Assembly (NCBI GenBank): GCA_023897205.1
Contig: JAHWDD010000003.1
Location: forward strand, 499,665 to 563,664
Length of the DNA stretch: 64,000 bases
Source: Exophiala sp. HKRS030
Taxonomy: Eukaryota; Ascomycota; Eurotiomycetes; Chaetothyriales; Herpotrichiellaceae
Direction: 5' to 3'
Positions 45,717 through 55,924 of the stretch are shown piece after piece. Position 1 is the stretch's first letter. Each line of letters starts with the position of its first letter. The notes beneath the pieces were generated by a model. That model did not search any database. It worked only from the letters and a program-made list of their open reading frames with translations, and was not told the origin of the DNA. Made by a program: the position numbers and the translations under genes.

Positions 45717-46799
45717 CTATTGTCCAAAGTCTCCTCCACCGAGGATATCTTTTATATTGACATCTCCACTCCCTCGTTTCAACGGCTCGGGTTGCCCTTC
45801 ACCAGGCTTCCACCCGATCATGTAAATGACCCTGAACGTTGCCGGGATCCTGTCCTTTTCGTCCTCGCCGCAATGCAACTCTCTGTAGATGGCCTCGTTC
45901 GCCAGTAGCACGTCCCGACTCATCGGCCCACCCATGCTCTTCATGATCGCATTGCCCTCGCCCATGGCTTGGATGTCGGTCATGAGGGCGAACGTGTCGG
46001 GGTACTCGACGACGATGTCGTCGACGTCGACGGTGAGCAGTTTGAAACCGGCCCTGTTCAGCAGGTTCCCCACGTCCCGCACGTTCGCGAGCGGGGAGAC
46101 GTGCGGACTCACGCCGCCTCGCCTCTCGAGGTCGGCCAGCTGCAGGGAAGACCGCAGCTCGAACAGGGTGTCGCCGCCGAACATCGCGGCCAGGAACGGG
46201 GCGTCCGGCTTGAGGATGTTGTTGACGCTCGCCAGCACCGAGGGCAGGTCGTTGATCCAGTGCAGCGACAGGCTCGACAGGACCGCGTCGAAGCTGTTCG
46301 AGTCGTAGGGCAACGTCTCGAGCGAGGGGAGGAGTGTCCGGGTGACGGGGACCCGGGGCGCAGGCAGGCCGTCGTCCCGGTGCAACGTCGCCTGCGAGGT
46401 TTCGGCACACACGAGGTGCTGGACCCGATCGGACAAGGGGATTTTCGTCTCAGCCTGACCCTCTGGGACCTCGGGCGCCGTCATGGGTGGTTCGGACAGC
46501 GCGCGGGCGATGTGGCAGCTGTTCGCCCCCAGGTCGAGAACCCGAGGAAATTGGCGGTTGATGTCGAGGAGGCGGTCGACCAGCCGCCGAGCGACTTCAT
46601 CTTTGAGGTAGTCTGTCTTGCGGCTGTACTCGGGGTTGGAGGCGGCTCGTTCTTTCTGGAGGTACTTGACGTTCTCGTTGAAGATCTGGAGAGTCGGGGC
46701 GCCGGGGGATTGAACGGCGTACGGGCGTCGAGAGATCTGCACGAACCGCCTTCTCAGGGCCGACGTGGGAAGCCAGGGGCGCAGGGCCGGTGGCTTCAT
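45717..46799 (-). CDS. NDUFAF5-like complex I assembly methyltransferase-fold protein
   Basis: A mitochondrial matrix protein; animal NDUFAF5 hydroxylates an arginine of NDUFS7 early in assembly of complex I, using a SAM-binding fold. The single-exon product has 360 residues. A mitochondrial presequence is likely (ALRPWLPTSALRRRFVQISRRPYAV). Then come FNENVKYLQKERAA, KDEVARRLVDRLLDI and motif I VLDLGANSC (87-95). The DSFDAVLSSLSLHWINDLP motif and NDLPSVLASVNNILKPDAPFLAAMFGGDTLFELRSSL are strong family signatures, as is HVSPLANVRDVGNLLNRAGF. The start ATG at 46799 gives the presequence. The gene is very GC-rich compared with its neighbours, which creates long shadow frames on the other strand. 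Confidence 0.93.
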   Translation of the reverse strand: MKPPALRPWLPTSALRRRFVQISRRPYAVQSPGAPTLQIFNENVKYLQKERAASNPEYSRKTDYLKDEVARRLVDRLLDINRQFPRVLDLGANSCHIARALSEPPMTAPEVPEGQAETKIPLSDRVQHLVCAETSQATLHRDDGLPAPRVPVTRTLLPSLETLPYDSNSFDAVLSSLSLHWINDLPSVLASVNNILKPDAPFLAAMFGGDTLFELRSSLQLADLERRGGVSPHVSPLANVRDVGNLLNRAGFKLLTVDVDDIVVEYPDTFALMTDIQAMGEGNAIMKSMGGPMSRDVLLANEAIYRELHCGEDEKDRIPATFRVIYMIGWKPGEGQPEPLKRGSGDVNIKDILGGGDFGQ

Positions 46800-47152
46800 T
46801 GTGCACGGCGAGGGGAGTGCTCAGACAAGTCCAGCGTCTGGCTATTGGAAAGGTCAGATCCAAGAGGAATAATTCACCTTGCTGGCAACCACTTTCAGAT
46901 AATCTTGTTGATGATGTCAACCAATTAGGGAACGGTCAAGGTGTATCGATCCGCACTCCCTCCCCCATTTGCAGCCTCACTGACTTGCAACATTTTCTTT
47001 GCCACTTTTATTTCATGTCATGTGCGGGACGCTCATGTCTATGCAACTTACGATCGAGTATTCTAGAGAGAATCAAGCAAGCCTACGCAGGGAAATAGTG
47101 TAACGTGGGACAGTTTTCTGAACATTATAGTACAGCACTCTAAGTCATTCAT
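46800..47152. promoter_or_regulatory. Short region between NDUFAF5-like and SEA4 genes
   Basis: Both neighbours are on the minus strand, so this holds the promoter of the NDUFAF5-like gene and the 3' end of SEA4. CATT repeats occur near 47148-47160. Confidence 0.4.
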
Positions 47153-50100
47153 TCATTCATTACAAACGCACCTACACTCCGGTACAGGGCATATACGGTG
47201 CTTCTCGAACCACATCCTCGCATGCGCAGCGTGGCATCCGTGGGAGCACTTCAGACATAGGACCGTAAGCTTTGCCATTGTAGAATCCCATTGCCGTGCT
47301 TGTTCTGCCATTTGCACCTCTCTGTCAAGTTCTTGCTGTGGAGTTGCCGCCTCATCGACTGCGATGCTGGGCACATTCGGAGTCTCGTTCGTTGATTCTT
47401 GGATGGTAGGTACCGCGGTTCCTGTCGACGAATCCGTAGTTCCCGACCTCCTTGAATTGACCTGAGAATGTGGTGACGATTTCGGTTGAGGTGATGAAGT
47501 CGCTCTTAAGCTCCCAGAGCCTGTGGCCGGTCCGATCGTGGTATGTACGCTGCCAGACAGACTGGCACTCAGATCGACACCGCCTTTATTGCCATTCAGC
47601 CTTGCCTGTAGTGGCCCGTACCATGGCAAGTAGGATTCATCTGGCATTCCAAGCCAGAGATCGCACACCCCGCAGCGTGGTAGATGTCTGCCGCATTTTG
47701 GACAAACGGTGCCAATTGCAGCGGCCTTTTCTCTAGTCAAGGGATGCTGCTGAGTTTCTACCATCTTGTGACCTGGTGAGGTGTCCTCGTTAGTGCCTGC
47801 ATTGTGGGTTAGGCTTTGTGCGCAAAAGCCACACACGAGTCGAATTTGTTGCTTTGCAGGTTGTATGAGTCGTCTTCCGCTTTCGTCCACTGCTGCATTC
47901 TGACAGGCTATATCAAACCTGACACGATCAAATCGCAAGTTCCAACCATTCATCATATGTCTGTATGCATCTTTCCAGCTGTCGAATTGGCGAACAATTT
48001 CATCGTCATCCACATAACGTGGAATGGCGGGACAAAGCGCCAGCACTGCAGTCTGCAAGTCGCCAAATCGCCGTACATAGCTGTTGAGAAGATCAAACGC
48101 GTCACGCGTGCCAATACCGGTGAGAATGATGCCTTCAGCGTCACCTTCAGTCAAGGCTTCTCTCCTCGCTTGCAAGATATACTCTGTAAGCTTGGAGTCG
48201 TCAAGATGTCGAAGCGCGACGCAGACTCGGTACTTGAGTGGAAGGGAATCTTCAGCAACAACGTGAGACCAGTCTCCCGTTTTGACAAAGGCGAGGATAG
48301 CCCGTGCGTATGGGTCGGTAAGCTCTTCAGCCAATGATGAGATAGTCTCAGCCCAGTCATCTTGTGCATCCGAATCGTCACCAGACGTCGCCCCTGCATC
48401 GCCATTACGCATTTTCTTCGAAGCACCCGCGATTGCCATTGCCAGCATCTTGTGGGATTGATTTGAGCCCCTTCCACGTAGGGCTTTGTAGGCCAGTTTA
48501 CGGTCCATGGCAAACATTGCAAGTGCCGCGGCTTTGGTATGCTGATTCTGGCTTACCAGACGACTGGTTCTTGCCTCAAGCTCTTCATATGACCAAGCGA
48601 GGCCTATCGAATGTAAACACAATTGTCTGTTCGCTGGGTGTTTTGACTTGGTGCTCTTTATAGAGGGAATGTTAAGTCGGCGGACAAGGTTTTCGATGAT
48701 TTTACTCGGTTTGTTAGAGCGTGGTCCCAGGGTTCTATTCTTGGTATTGATATCCTCCATCCAGAGGGCGTAGACCCCAAGGCGTGCCAGGTCAAAATTG
48801 TCCTGCGTCATATTTCCATTTTGAGATATCCTGGTCGCTCGTTCTATCCAGGCCCAGAATGATTGTAACCAATTTGAGTCGGAGACGATCGCCTTGTTCT
48901 TGGTCGGGTTGAGCAGATAGCCTGCTTGGCAGCGGACTCTTTGGGATGAGTTTAGACTGAGAAGGTGCCGAAGAGGAACGTCCTTTTCGTAGTATCCAAG
49001 ATCCGAGTACCACGTTTGGTTCTCGAAGCTGGACATCTTCCCCACTCCAAGAGCCTTTTTCTCTTGACGGGTTTGCTTGATGGTCTGTTTGAGTAGATTC
49101 CTGGGCTGCGCTTTGCGTCGGATAGCTTCAATGGTCTTCCCGCAAGATGAGGCATCCAATGAAGAGTGCTCGAGAAGCGTGTCGCCCCTACACAAAAAGT
49201 CGAGATTTGCAAGGACAACCGGCTCGGGAGGAGGATTTGTTGAGGAGATTCGGATTCTTCCATCACCCGTGAGAGTCAGAATTTCGGGTTGCCCTAGCTT
49301 TGACGACGTCGTCATGAAGTCAAACGACACAATTCTGATCTTTTCATTCTGAAGAGAGGGATCGCTCGAGCACTGATTTGCGACTTCTTGGGCCCGATCA
49401 AGAAAAATATCTAGAGGGGCACTGTTTTCCCAAGACACATCGTTTCCGTTATCTTGCTCAGACTGGTGTGTCTCGTCCGAGGAGTCCTTACTAATATCGT
49501 AAACTTTGAGATTTCCAGTACTGGAAAGCACACCTAGATGCCCACGACGAGCTTTTGAAAATCGCAGGCTCCATATGGTGCCTGGACTTTCGACAACGTT
49601 CTTCAACTCCAAGGAAGCCTCTGGTTGCCCTGTTCCTGGACTTGGGCCTGCACCAAAACTCATGTGTGGGGTGCTGAGTCGACTGATCATTCGTCTATCC
49701 CAAACGCATATGGAGGGATCGCTAGTGGGATACGCAGAAGCGAAATAATTCTCATCAAGCCAATCTATGGCCAGGTTATGGACGCACCTCGTGGCGAACT
49801 GTAGGCCATTTCCTACTGATGGTTCTCTGAGGTCGTACAATCTGACAAATTGGCCTTTGACACCGGCAACTAAAAGCTGAGGGTCATCTTGAAAGAATTT
49901 TAAGCTGGTGATCGGTTCTCCACTAGCAAGTTTATGGAGTGGTTCGGAGTAATTCTTCGAAAAGCTTTTCGTTCCAGGTGCCGGAAGTCGTTGGTTGTAG
50001 TCCCAAACATTAAGACAGAAGTCTGTTCGGACTTTGTCCAAGCCTGCCGCCAGTAAATTCTGGCTGCTTAAAGTCACAGCGTTGCAAAGTCTTTGGCTTC

Positions 50101-50386
50101 GGACTTGGAATGATAACGAATCTTGATGACCCTCGGCAATGTTGATAAGAGTCGCTTCTCCGCCTGCCTGTCCAACAACCACGAGATCCTCGTTGACAGG
50201 ATGCCAGTCGAAAGCGCGGAAGGCTGGCACTTTTGTTGACGTATGGATGGACTCATATTTAGTAGACTTCTTACTCTTCTTGGTAATATTGCATAATTTG
50301 AACGATTTCCCAGCCACGTCGACATATAGAAAGCGCTGTGGCGTGCCTGTATGGGAGTTCTGCGAGAAACGGATGGCGGTCTCCAT
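47153..50386 (-). CDS. SEA4: SEA4/MIOS homologue, GATOR2/SEA complex subunit
   Basis: A subunit of the SEA complex (GATOR2), which controls TORC1 in response to amino acids at the vacuolar membrane. Single exon, 1077 residues. The N-terminal third is a WD40 propeller with blades recognisable from VPAFRAFDWHPVNEDLVVVG to GHLGVLSSTGNLKVYDIS. The middle is helical solenoid (RIVSFDFMTTSSKLGQPEIL, RHLLSLNSSQRVRCQAGYLL, LGVYALWMEDINTK). The last 220 residues carry zinc-binding modules: CGFC in the first, CPKCGRHLPRCGVCDLWLG, and a final C-x2-C...H-x2-CHAAH...C-x-VPECRCVC, the RING-like C-terminus of MIOS. Ser/Thr-rich low-complexity lies between them. The start at 50386 directly precedes ETAIRFSQ. 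It is divergent from EFG1 over 399 bp. Confidence 0.94.
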   Translation of the reverse strand: METAIRFSQNSHTGTPQRFLYVDVAGKSFKLCNITKKSKKSTKYESIHTSTKVPAFRAFDWHPVNEDLVVVGQAGGEATLINIAEGHQDSLSFQVRSQRLCNAVTLSSQNLLAAGLDKVRTDFCLNVWDYNQRLPAPGTKSFSKNYSEPLHKLASGEPITSLKFFQDDPQLLVAGVKGQFVRLYDLREPSVGNGLQFATRCVHNLAIDWLDENYFASAYPTSDPSICVWDRRMISRLSTPHMSFGAGPSPGTGQPEASLELKNVVESPGTIWSLRFSKARRGHLGVLSSTGNLKVYDISKDSSDETHQSEQDNGNDVSWENSAPLDIFLDRAQEVANQCSSDPSLQNEKIRIVSFDFMTTSSKLGQPEILTLTGDGRIRISSTNPPPEPVVLANLDFLCRGDTLLEHSSLDASSCGKTIEAIRRKAQPRNLLKQTIKQTRQEKKALGVGKMSSFENQTWYSDLGYYEKDVPLRHLLSLNSSQRVRCQAGYLLNPTKNKAIVSDSNWLQSFWAWIERATRISQNGNMTQDNFDLARLGVYALWMEDINTKNRTLGPRSNKPSKIIENLVRRLNIPSIKSTKSKHPANRQLCLHSIGLAWSYEELEARTSRLVSQNQHTKAAALAMFAMDRKLAYKALRGRGSNQSHKMLAMAIAGASKKMRNGDAGATSGDDSDAQDDWAETISSLAEELTDPYARAILAFVKTGDWSHVVAEDSLPLKYRVCVALRHLDDSKLTEYILQARREALTEGDAEGIILTGIGTRDAFDLLNSYVRRFGDLQTAVLALCPAIPRYVDDDEIVRQFDSWKDAYRHMMNGWNLRFDRVRFDIACQNAAVDESGRRLIQPAKQQIRLVCGFCAQSLTHNAGTNEDTSPGHKMVETQQHPLTREKAAAIGTVCPKCGRHLPRCGVCDLWLGMPDESYLPWYGPLQARLNGNKGGVDLSASLSGSVHTTIGPATGSGSLRATSSPQPKSSPHSQVNSRRSGTTDSSTGTAVPTIQESTNETPNVPSIAVDEAATPQQELDREVQMAEQARQWDSTMAKLTVLCLKCSHGCHAAHARMWFEKHRICPVPECRCVCNE

Positions 50387-50785
50387 AGCGATATCGAGCT
50401 CTCAGGACGTGGATTGGTGCGATCCTAGCGCCCACACAGATGTTGACGATGTTGCTCCATGTCCGGCTGGTCGAGAGATTCTTTACATCAACCTGAACAT
50501 GGATGAAGAACGCATATTATGGGAATGGGTATTCTTCTTGCTGTTTGTATCTGCAGGTTGATGTTAACGCCAAAGTCGAAACGGGACTAGTGTATCCCAT
50601 AAGGCGGTAAGAGGCGGCAGAATAATTTTATCGACTTGTACACTCATTCACGATTTTTGTCACTTTGAATCGTCATACTTGCCCAACACTCTTTTTATTA
50701 AATCTAGAGTTCTCGTTGATACTTTCCTGGATGCATGTCCTAGGGATACCATTCGCATTCCCTCTATCATCACCTCCTAGGCGCC
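50387..50785. promoter_or_regulatory. Bidirectional promoter, SEA4 / EFG1
   Basis: A 399-bp gap between divergent starts; both promoters must lie here. No TATA box or named motif is evident. Confidence 0.5.
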
Positions 50786-51796
50786 ATGGGCAAATACCGA
50801 CCCACAAGTCAACGCCGAGGACCTGATACCTGGCGCCCTTCAGATCGAACATCCGGCCGTGGCCTTGATATTGGGCGGAACAATGACCGCGAACAAAGCA
50901 GCGATGGCGACCGTAATCCTATCCCTACTCGTGAAGAATCTAGGAGACTAGGGCCTGTCAGATCGGCCGTGACGAAGTCGACGAGGGAACGTCGAAACAA
51001 CCCCTCCTCGCGAATTCACTCGCTTCGCAACCTGCTGGCAAGGGACACCAAGCTGCCTATGACGGTTCGTCAAGAGAAGGAACGGGAACTCGCTGCTCTG
51101 CTTCTAGACCAAAAGAAAGCCGAGGTCATCAAAAATGCTAGAAGTAACCTTCAACGCTATCATTTTGTGCGCTTCATGGAGCGGCAGAAAGCCACAAGAG
51201 CGCTCAACAAGCTTGTCAAACTGAGAAAGTCGCCCTCGTACAAGGACGAATACAAAACAAAGCTGGAAAAGATGATTCACGAGGCCGAGGTGGATGTCGC
51301 ATACACTCAGTATGCACCTCTGGGAGAAAAATACATTAGTTTGTTCGTCGGAGGTGAGAAGAAAGAAAAGGGGATGAACAAGAAAGATTATGCCATATTG
51401 GACTCAACCCAGCGTGACGAGCTCCGGGCCTTTTCAGACGACGTGGCCCAAATCATTCGGTCAGCCTCCGGTACGAGACCGCCGATGTGGTATGAAGTTG
51501 AAAAGTACATGGGTGAGGGCGAGGACAAACTGAATGCTCTTCGAGATGGGAAGTTGACGGTGCAGAAAGTGGACAAAGAGCTTGTGAGTGTTGGTGGCAA
51601 GGAACAAGCGGCTCTGCGGAAGTTGCACCAGCATAAGACCGAGGCTAAGCCATCATGGCTCGACGATGACGGTATGATCGATCCAGCCGATCTAGATAGC
51701 GAGGATGAACAACAAGGGGACATTCAGATCAAACGAAACGACGATGATTCAGACGGCGACGAAGACATGGCCGATGGCGGATTTTTCGAACGCTGA
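50786..51796 (+). CDS. EFG1: rRNA-processing protein EFG1
   Basis: A nucleolar factor for 18S rRNA maturation. The single-exon product has 336 residues. The EFG1 family core is present: RIHSLRNLLARDTKLPMTVRQEKERELAALL, followed by RYHFVRFMERQKATRALNKL and a segment ending HEAEVDVAYTQYAPLGEKYISLF. The central region is helical and very basic, probably coiled-coil. The N-terminus is Arg-rich (RRGPDTWRPSDRTSGR). The C-terminus is acidic (DLDSEDEQQGDI, DDDSDGDEDMADGG). The start at 50786 has the context GCGCCATGG. It lies downstream of the SEA4 promoter. Confidence 0.92.
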   Translation: MGKYRPTSQRRGPDTWRPSDRTSGRGLDIGRNNDREQSSDGDRNPIPTREESRRLGPVRSAVTKSTRERRNNPSSRIHSLRNLLARDTKLPMTVRQEKERELAALLLDQKKAEVIKNARSNLQRYHFVRFMERQKATRALNKLVKLRKSPSYKDEYKTKLEKMIHEAEVDVAYTQYAPLGEKYISLFVGGEKKEKGMNKKDYAILDSTQRDELRAFSDDVAQIIRSASGTRPPMWYEVEKYMGEGEDKLNALRDGKLTVQKVDKELVSVGGKEQAALRKLHQHKTEAKPSWLDDDGMIDPADLDSEDEQQGDIQIKRNDDDSDGDEDMADGGFFER

Positions 51797-52940
51797 ACAA
51801 GGATGACCTTTGATGATGTTAACGACTTTGAGATACCCCAGATTAGAGAAGGCGAATGGAGTCGAAATATTGTTATACAGTGGGCTGGAAGAAACCTTTT
51901 TAAGACATGTCAACATCCCGAAGCTGGGGTTTACCAGGAGGTTCTTACTCCTTGACGACGCGGACTACTCGGATCGCCACATCTGTACAAGACCTGGCAG
52001 AATTGATTTTTTCCCTTTTGTTTCTGAGGTCATTTCGTCTGCACTGGTCATTCTCACTTTTATCTTTGAACAGAATTAGCTCTGCACCTCTCAAGTCGAC
52101 GCTGCCAGCAACACTCATTTTCACACAAGGTAGTGAGCATGTCCTGGCTACTACGATGAATGACGGTGTCTGATTTTGTTTTAACTGTGATGATTTCCTG
52201 CTAAAGTGTCATCAATCATTCGTGTTTACAGATGTGCGTGACACATGAATCCTTCAAGTACACCAACAGGCAAGTCATTGATATCACCAGCTTTACCGGT
52301 GGTGGAGAACAGAAGACCGGGCAGGACATCGATGAACAAGCGCTCATGGATGAGTATACGAAAGACCAAACACCATCTCACTGTTGTTCAGGAGTACGAT
52401 GCGGACCTTTGAAACGCAAGCGTGAGGGTGATGGTGTCATTATTTGCATTCAAGAGCTTAACGGGTGTCATGACTTTTTACAGGCTCATCGATCAAAACG
52501 GTATCTCAGATACCATAACTGTTTAGGTACCCAAAAGCGCCACAATACTCACCTCTGGTCTATCTGGTCTGCCTGTCTGTTCGTATGCCGGTATTGTTCT
52601 CACCCATCAGCCTCTCTCACCTTTTCTTTTTGGCTGAAGCCAGTCATGCCATACCGTCAACATCAACACCGATATTAACATTTGTTCTCGGGGAGGTGTC
52701 ACCATCATGAAAGGGTATAAAAGAGGCAGCGGCAGCAGCTGTACAACCACTTTTACTCATCTACCACTACCACGTTCAGTATTGGTACTACTACTACTAT
52801 TACCGCCCCTCTGCAATATCGGACTCTCTTCTCTGGTCTGGACTGGATACCCTCTGATCGACAACATCTCGGCCTGAGAACCGAGAGATTCAACACTGCC
52901 TCTTTTCCTCGTTTTACTGTTTTTGATTGGTTCATAAAAG
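51797..52940. promoter_or_regulatory. Intergenic region with TATA-box promoter of the small Gly/Ser-rich protein
   Basis: The upstream part is the EFG1 3' flank. The frame at 52232-52678 on + has cysteines but no codon or family support. A strong TATA box lies at 52716-52723. Confidence 0.5.
52716..52723 (+). promoter_or_regulatory. TATA box of the small Gly/Ser-rich gene
   Basis: TATAAAAG lies in GGGTATAAAAGAGGCAGCGG, 225 bp before the ATG at 52941. Its context is close to consensus, which suggests an inducible or highly expressed gene. Confidence 0.6.
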
Positions 52941-53288
52941 ATGTCCAACAATTCATCTTCGTACTTTGGTTCCGCCGGCGGCGGCGGCGGCGGCTACAAC
53001 AGTTCCAGGAGGAACGACAGAAGCATCGACTCGTTGTACTTTGCCGACTCCCCGCCGCCCAGCCGATCCAGCTACAGCCAACCCGGTTACACCGGTGGCA
53101 CCAACACCACCACCGGCGGGTACGGCGGCAACACCAACGCCAAAAAGGCACGAGAGTGTACCACCAGCAACTGGGGCGCCGAGATCGACCGACGATACCT
53201 GGCCAACACCTCCTCGAGGGACTTTGCCTACGACAAGTCGGACCCGAAGCACACGTCTTCCTACCTCTTGCCCGAGAAGAAGAGATGA
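52941..53288 (+). CDS. Small Gly/Ser/Tyr-rich protein, 115 residues
   Basis: An intronless frame behind a consensus TATA box and a long CT-rich leader. The product is hydrophilic: an N-terminal Gly tract (GSAGGGGGGYNSS), then a segment with SIDSLYFADSPPPSRSSY, a Gly/Thr-rich linker, and a more specific C-terminal part (CTTSNWGAEIDRRYLANTSSRDFAYDKSDPKHTSSYLLPEKKR) that looks conserved in composition. It has no signal peptide and no TM. The low-complexity composition suggests a disordered, possibly stress-responsive protein. I recognise no named family. Confidence 0.6.
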   Translation: MSNNSSSYFGSAGGGGGGYNSSRRNDRSIDSLYFADSPPPSRSSYSQPGYTGGTNTTTGGYGGNTNAKKARECTTSNWGAEIDRRYLANTSSRDFAYDKSDPKHTSSYLLPEKKR

Positions 53289-54382
53289 GAGACTGACGCA
53301 CGTTGGCCCCCCCTCTCCTCCCTGGAGGACAAAAGTCTCGGAGTTTGTGGCTCTGTGCGTTCTGGTGAAGGGGAAAGGCAGTGCGTTCTGGTGAAAAAAG
53401 GACCGATGGGAAACAGAGTGCTTTTTGAGGCATGGAGGAATGTACCGAGGTGTGGCGTGTACCTGAAAGGGGGAAAGGGAAGGGGACAGGACGGAAAAGG
53501 GGAAAACGACGACATGCTAGCTAGCGACTCGACTCGACGCTTGATTGACCCACACGTCCTTTTTTTTCTGTCTTACTTGCTCAACACCACGGGGTGAAAC
53601 CCACAGAGTGAAACCACAGACACAACCAAAAAAAAGGGACAAATTGTTTCTACCGGACAGGGTCAGGCTGGAACTCCCGGGCCATGGTGGCCGGGGTATG
53701 CTGTGTTCCCGTGGGATAGCTACAGGTGCGGCTGGATGGATGGTTGATGGACCTTGGGCTTGTTGACCCTTCTTTTTTTTCTCTTTCACTTTTTTTTATT
53801 TTACCAACAAAAGAATGAAAAGACAAAAAGAGAAAAAAAATAGCCCCCTTGAATATCCTAGCTACACCATCTGATATGTGTGGGGAATCCAACCATCATG
53901 AGCTACTACTCTCTTCTTCTTACTGCTCGAAATTTGAACACACCTACTTTGCTACCTTAGGGAAGGAGTACTTATGGTAGGGTGTAGACATGGCAGCGTA
54001 ATGAAGTCAGTGGACATACTGTGCTGTGCTGGACCTGATCCAATCTCCTTGTTCATCATCGCCCGTTCCCTTCTTCTTCTTCTTCTTCTTTTCTTTGAAA
54101 TAAAGTCATCCAACTCGCACTCATTGACACGTTAGTCTGTCGTGTATCAAAAGGCTCCGTATTCGCACTCGACCATACCTCGGGCATGCATAATGCACTC
54201 AGGCTCCTCGCTCGTATAGAATTCCATCTTCTTTATCCAATGACCCCAGCAAACGCTTTCCGAATCTCGAGTTGGTCCGTCACTGAACATACCAAAGTGG
54301 ATTCTGTGTTACACGCTTTGCTGCCGCATGCTCTTTCTAATTTTCCAGTTTGTATCTGAATCGCCCAGATATTCTTCGTCTC
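53289..54382. other. Intergenic region, convergent side
   Basis: This is the space between the small Gly-rich gene and the LRR gene end. It contains a (TTC)n run at about 54070-54090 and a very A-rich stretch near 53770-53850. No supported gene. Confidence 0.45.
54070..54090. repeat. (TTC)n microsatellite
   Basis: Seven TTC units in non-coding DNA downstream of the LRR gene. Confidence 0.9.
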
Positions 54383-55924
54383 TCAAAGGACCCCCTGGTT
54401 TTTCTTGTGACATCCATCTGCGCACTCGAGCCTTCGATACGGCAAAGGTGGCGAGTCAAGCCACAGAGCGAACCATTCAAGTCTCTCAGTCGCCGCCATC
54501 ACGATAAGTCTCCCGCAAAATCCACATTGGCGATTCGGCTTCTTCGTCAGTAGATCCAATTGATCAAGAACCATCTCCGACGTTCCTTCTGGCATGAGAC
54601 CTCGAAAGTCAATCTTTTGCTTTGGATCAAGTTTGGCGAGTCGTCGAAGTACGGTCTCACTGAGGCATGGCACCCCAGACGCCTCGTTCATTTCCGTCTT
54701 TCGAGGCATGCCGAACTTCGACTTCGACTCCGGCACTTGGATCTCTCGCTGATAATCACAGGAGCTAAACGGTTTCGGCTTCCAAGGGTTCCCTGCCGAA
54801 ATCAATCTGGTCAATTTGTGGCTCATCGCCAGAACGACAATTTCAAAAGGCAACTCGGTCAGCTGATTTCCCGCAATGTTCAAAGTTTCTAGGTTGACGA
54901 GGTCCCGGATTCCAGCAGGGATGGATGTTAAATTGTTGTTTCGCAGCGACAATAGCTGAAGATTCTGAAGCTCTAATACCGGGGCTGGAAACTTTGTAAA
55001 GAGATTATTCGCCAGGTAGAGGCGAAGCCGAGGCTCAAGGTCTGTGCCTGTATCGAGCATGCCCGGAACAATCTCATCTTGCTTGGCCAAGGTCTGGAGA
55101 GAAGTGATTTCTTCAGGCAAGGAATCTAAAGATCTTCCCCTTTACGGCAGAAGGAAAAGTAGTTAGTAAATTGTGTCTCGGCATACAAGTCCATGGCAAA
55201 ACTATCCCAGACACCGAGGTACTTACGACAGATCCACGTCCTCCTTTCCCATATCGAGACACTGATGAACAATCTCGAGTACCTCGCGATGCTCCTTTGA
55301 CATGGGTTCCAGAGGCGTGACCTTGAGTAGTGTTCTCGTCTTGGGGCTGACGCTGTCGGTTGTGGGTTGGAAATCATCTTGACCTCTACAGTGGTCCCCG
55401 GCTAGATTCTCTTGTGCCCATGATCTGAATGGCGGCCTCTTCTGCCTTGTCATCGTGTTGTTGTTGTCGTCTGCGTGTTCGGCTTCGTACCCACGGGACT
55501 GATCCCTCATCAACTCGTCCTCCAAAGTGAACGAGTCACTGGACAACGACAAATCATGATCCTCGCCACTCTCATCTTGGCTCCCCATGAAGATGCCCGA
55601 GTCAAAGTTGCGCGTGAATTCACGCTTCTGTCGCGTGCTCTTCCGGCGTCCCTCTCGGGCGGGGTGCCGATCCCACCATGATCCCTGGAAGGTGCGTTTC
55701 TTGCGTCGACGGTCGGTGTAGTTTTCGGCGCCGGGCGCCTGTTCGTCACTGGAGAAGAGGGCCGGGTCGCTCGACGTCGCCGGCACGGTAGGCTCGTCGT
55801 AGACCTCGGCGGCGCGTGCTCGCTTGCGGGCAGTAAAGAGGAGCGACTGGCGAGGGCGGGGGGGCGTCTGAGCTGCTATCAACGCGGACTGAGGGATAGG
55901 AGGTAGGTCGAGATCGTCCATCAT
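54383..55924 (-). CDS. Leucine-rich-repeat protein (two exons)
   Basis: Exon 1 is 55924-55227 and exon 2 is 55139-54383. The 87-nt GTAAGT...AAAG intron joins EDVDLS to GRSLDSLPEEI, giving 484 residues. The N-terminal half is charged and disordered, with a basic KRARAAE and an RRRKKRTF cluster. From the splice site a short LRR array runs: LPEEITSLQTL, LRLYLANNLFTKFPAPVLELQ, LQLLSLRNNNLTSIPAGIRDL and LETLNIAGNQLTELPFEI, about four to five repeats of plant/cytosolic type. The C-terminus carries CGFC and C-x3-C cysteines (CGFCGRLIV, LECADGC) that could bind zinc. It resembles a family of fungal cytosolic LRR proteins of unknown function. The start is the ATG at 55924, the first of an MM pair. Confidence 0.82.

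Noticed and set aside
45969..46928. A 319-codon open frame on the + strand over the NDUFAF5-like gene
   Set aside because: It is a shadow frame of a very GC-rich gene whose minus-strand product has clear family motifs.
52232..52678. A 148-codon + strand frame with cysteines upstream of the Gly-rich gene
   Set aside because: No family, poor start context, and it lies in the promoter region of the next gene.
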